A stretch of DNA of 8,321 bases from an uncultured Saprospiraceae bacterium (GTDB taxonomy: Bacteria; Bacteroidota; Bacteroidia; Chitinophagales; Saprospiraceae). The translations under genes and the position numbers were made by a program. The notes below the pieces were generated by a model, which saw only the letters and a program-made list of their open reading frames with translations, did not search any database and was not told the origin of the DNA. Shown here one piece after another: positions 6,948-8,321 of the stretch. The first letter of the stretch is position 1; each line of letters starts with the position of its first letter. Where the stretch lies: NCBI GenBank assembly GCA_937942405.1, contig CALDEN010000351.1, forward strand, positions 1-8,321, given 5' to 3'.

Positions 6948-7712
6948 ATGATAATGATGAAGAAATATATAGTTGTTTTGATCGGTTTAGTGTCCATGTT
7001 TTCTTGTAAGTCTACAAAGGAGGCTGTAACAGAAGAAGTAAAAACAAAAATTACTGAGGCAGGGATAGTCGAAGATAAAGGAGCTCTCTTAATCTCTTAT
7101 TCTAGAGGTACATGTTATGGAAGATGCCCGGTTTATACCATTGACGTTTTTGAAAAATCAGTTATGGAATTTAATGGCCATAGTTTCACAGACAAAGAAG
7201 GTCTATGGCAAAAAACAATGACTGCCGCTCAGATGGCCAAAGTAACTGCAGCTCTAGAGACTGCAGATTTTGCCACACTCGATACCGAATACAAAAGTAT
7301 GATTCCCGATCTTCCGAGAGCGACGTTTGAATATCATGGAGGTGAAGAACCCAAAACAGTAACAGGAAAAGAAACGCTTCCCGAGCAAATAAAGCCATTA
7401 CAAGAACTATTAGAAAGTTTTACGGAGCTCAGTGGATGGACAAAAGTAGCCGATACAGGAAAAGACGAAAAGGCTGAGCTAAATTATGACGAAATCATTG
7501 TCAAATTTAAGCCAGGAACGGGATTACCTGGATGGTTTAGAGCTAAGCAGGAGATAGGAATTTATCTCAAACGTAGAGTGGCTCCAGAAAGTGACCTTTG
7601 GGTAGCTGGTTATAAAAGAGCAACACACAAACCTGAAGAAATACTCAAAATCATCAAAGAAGATCCTGGAATAGAATCTGCAGAATTTAACAAACAAACG
7701 AAGAATCGATAG
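6948..7712 (+). CDS. DUF6438 lipoprotein with a C-terminal subtilase-propeptide-like segment
   Basis: The product has 254 residues. ATGs at 6948, 6954 and 6957 all give the same signal peptide; MKKYIVV... at 6957 is an equally good start. A lipoprotein signal ends at C20 (SMFSC, a relaxed lipobox of the Bacteroidota kind), predicting a lipid-anchored envelope protein. Residues ~45-160 match DUF6438: a SYSRGTCYGRCPVYTI opening with C56 and C60, then a beta-rich region and a helix-prone stretch around EQIKPLQELLESF. Residues ~180-250 look different. DEIIVKFKPGTG near the start and IIKEDPGIESAEFN near the end resemble the first and last strands of subtilisin-type propeptide (inhibitor I9-like) domains, although no protease is attached. 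The function of DUF6438 is not known. The next gene begins within this stop codon. Confidence is high for a real lipoprotein gene, good for DUF6438 and moderate for the second domain. Confidence 0.85.
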   Translation: MIMMKKYIVVLIGLVSMFSCKSTKEAVTEEVKTKITEAGIVEDKGALLISYSRGTCYGRCPVYTIDVFEKSVMEFNGHSFTDKEGLWQKTMTAAQMAKVTAALETADFATLDTEYKSMIPDLPRATFEYHGGEEPKTVTGKETLPEQIKPLQELLESFTELSGWTKVADTGKDEKAELNYDEIIVKFKPGTGLPGWFRAKQEIGIYLKRRVAPESDLWVAGYKRATHKPEEILKIIKEDPGIESAEFNKQTKNR

Positions 7713-8140
7713 TGCAAAAATGCTTCTGTATATCGCTATTTCTTTTGATAGCATGTGGTTTTGGCTATAGCCAAAATGTAGAAACGGATTCTTTGGGTTA
7801 TGAAACCTTCACCTATAAAGAAGGTGATACCACTTATGTTATGAAGAAATACTTCATGGCATTACTTAAAAAAGGACCTCAAAGAGATCAAAAGCCCGAA
7901 GTCGCTCAACGTATACAAACCGAGCACTTAGCCCATATGGAAAAGTTACATAAAGCAGGATATATCAATATTGCAGGCCCATTTGCCGATAATCAGGAGA
8001 TGCAAGGAATGGTCATCTATTCTGTACCTACTCTGGAAGATGCTTTAAAAATGACTCAAGAGGATCCTGCAGTTAAGGCAGGAAGATTGATCATCGAAGT
8101 ACATCCTTTTTGGGCTGCCAAGGGAAGTCAACTCAACTAG
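7712..8140 (+). CDS. Exported YciI-like (YCII-related domain) protein
   Basis: The 142-residue product starts at GTG 7712, which shares its G with the TAG of the preceding gene; this suggests translational coupling. An ATG at 7720 is out of frame, and the next in-frame Met (M44) would cut off the signal peptide, so GTG is the best start. Residues 1-21 are an export signal with two readings: a lipobox LIAC (C15) or ordinary cleavage near GYSQ (21). Residues ~45-135 form an YciI-type ferredoxin-like domain. TEHLAHMEKLHKAGYINIAGPFAD carries the conserved His (H72/H75), GP (89-90) and Asp (D93) features, followed by a 'MVIYSVPTLEDALKMTQEDP' strand-helix and a final 'IIEVHPFW' strand. YciI relatives are small cytoplasmic proteins of mostly unknown, possibly enzymatic, role; envelope forms with signal peptides are less studied. 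Its stop is 12 bases from the convergent gene's stop, with no hairpin between them. Confidence 0.85.
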   Translation: MQKCFCISLFLLIACGFGYSQNVETDSLGYETFTYKEGDTTYVMKKYFMALLKKGPQRDQKPEVAQRIQTEHLAHMEKLHKAGYINIAGPFADNQEMQGMVIYSVPTLEDALKMTQEDPAVKAGRLIIEVHPFWAAKGSQLN

Positions 8141-8152
8141 AGATAAAATAGA

Positions 8153-8321
8153 TCATCGAAAGCCATCTATGGCATTCTGTCCATAATTGTATTTCATAAA
8201 GTCAAACGTATTGGCCTTTACACCTATAAAGAATGAATAAACTCCACGTTGTGGTGCCCATGAAAAATCCATCGACCAGCAATGTAGATCCCTCGACAAC
8301 CTCAATGATGGATATACCAAG
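8153..8321 (-). CDS. C-terminal end of LptD-like LPS-assembly outer-membrane protein (partial)
   Basis: On the minus strand an open frame enters from the right edge (first complete codon ends at 8320) and stops at TGA 8153-8155, giving 55 residues. It contains LSRDLHCWSMDFSWAPQRG, then YSFFIGVKANTFDFMKYNY. The 'RDLHCW-M-F-W-P...Y-F-I-VKA' pattern is what I recall from the end of the Bacteroidota 'putative LPS assembly protein LptD' family, whose C-terminus forms the last strands of an outer-membrane beta-barrel inserting lipopolysaccharide into the outer leaflet. Alternating aromatic and hydrophobic residues fit barrel strands. The start and promoter lie outside the window. The assignment rests on this short match only. 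Confidence 0.68.
   Translation of the reverse strand, partial: LVYPSLRLSRDLHCWSMDFSWAPQRGVYSFFIGVKANTFDFMKYNYGQNAIDGFR

Noticed and set aside
7720..7722. ATG just after the GTG as start of the YciI-like gene
   Set aside because: It is in a different reading frame from the YciI-like domain.
7524..7754. Minus-strand open frame of 76 codons spanning the lipoprotein/YciI junction
   Set aside because: It is rich in Phe, Ser and Ile as expected for the reverse of Lys/Glu codons, and it conflicts with two well supported coupled genes.

Overview
The window looks like chromosomal DNA of a Bacteroidota bacterium, probably a marine member of the Saprospiria/Flavobacteriia type. The support is: AT-rich sequence; starts without clear Shine-Dalgarno sites; a type IX secretion (T9SS) C-terminal sorting domain; signal peptides ending in the usual Bacteroidota '...SQ' style; a TAnnTTTG-type -7 promoter element; and a 3' fragment that resembles the Bacteroidota form of LptD. 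No RNA gene, CRISPR array, insertion sequence or phage gene was seen.

Left part (1-5009). After the 3' end of an unrecognised plus-strand gene (1-162), two large minus-strand genes lie in tandem. Both encode exported members of the vanadium-dependent haloperoxidase / PAP2 superfamily. The upstream copy (2997-5009, 670 aa) is a signal peptide plus catalytic domain ending in a short basic, Phe-rich tail. The downstream copy (173-2869, 898 aa) has the same catalytic domain, followed by about three MopE-type metal-binding repeats and a T9SS sorting domain. Every vanadate-pocket residue keeps the spacing seen in the fungal chloroperoxidase around K/R and R/H. The two copies align with a constant 15-residue offset from the N-terminal 'IRGDFARP' to the last shared residues 'LFF', and then switch to unrelated tails. 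This duplicated pair with split delivery routes is the most interesting feature of the window.

Middle and right part (5010-8140). A divergent intergenic region carries a good -7 element for the plus-strand group. That group is purB (adenylosuccinate lyase); a small helical protein with three internal repeats, 10 bp behind purB; a lipoprotein combining DUF6438 with a C-terminal segment that resembles a subtilase propeptide; and an exported YciI-like protein whose GTG start overlaps the preceding stop codon by one base. PurB acts in purine biosynthesis. The other three have no established pathway link to it, so they may be only neighbours or transcriptional passengers.

Far right (8141-8321). 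A convergent minus-strand gene enters from beyond the window. Its last 55 codons resemble the C-terminus of the Bacteroidota LptD-like outer-membrane LPS-assembly protein.
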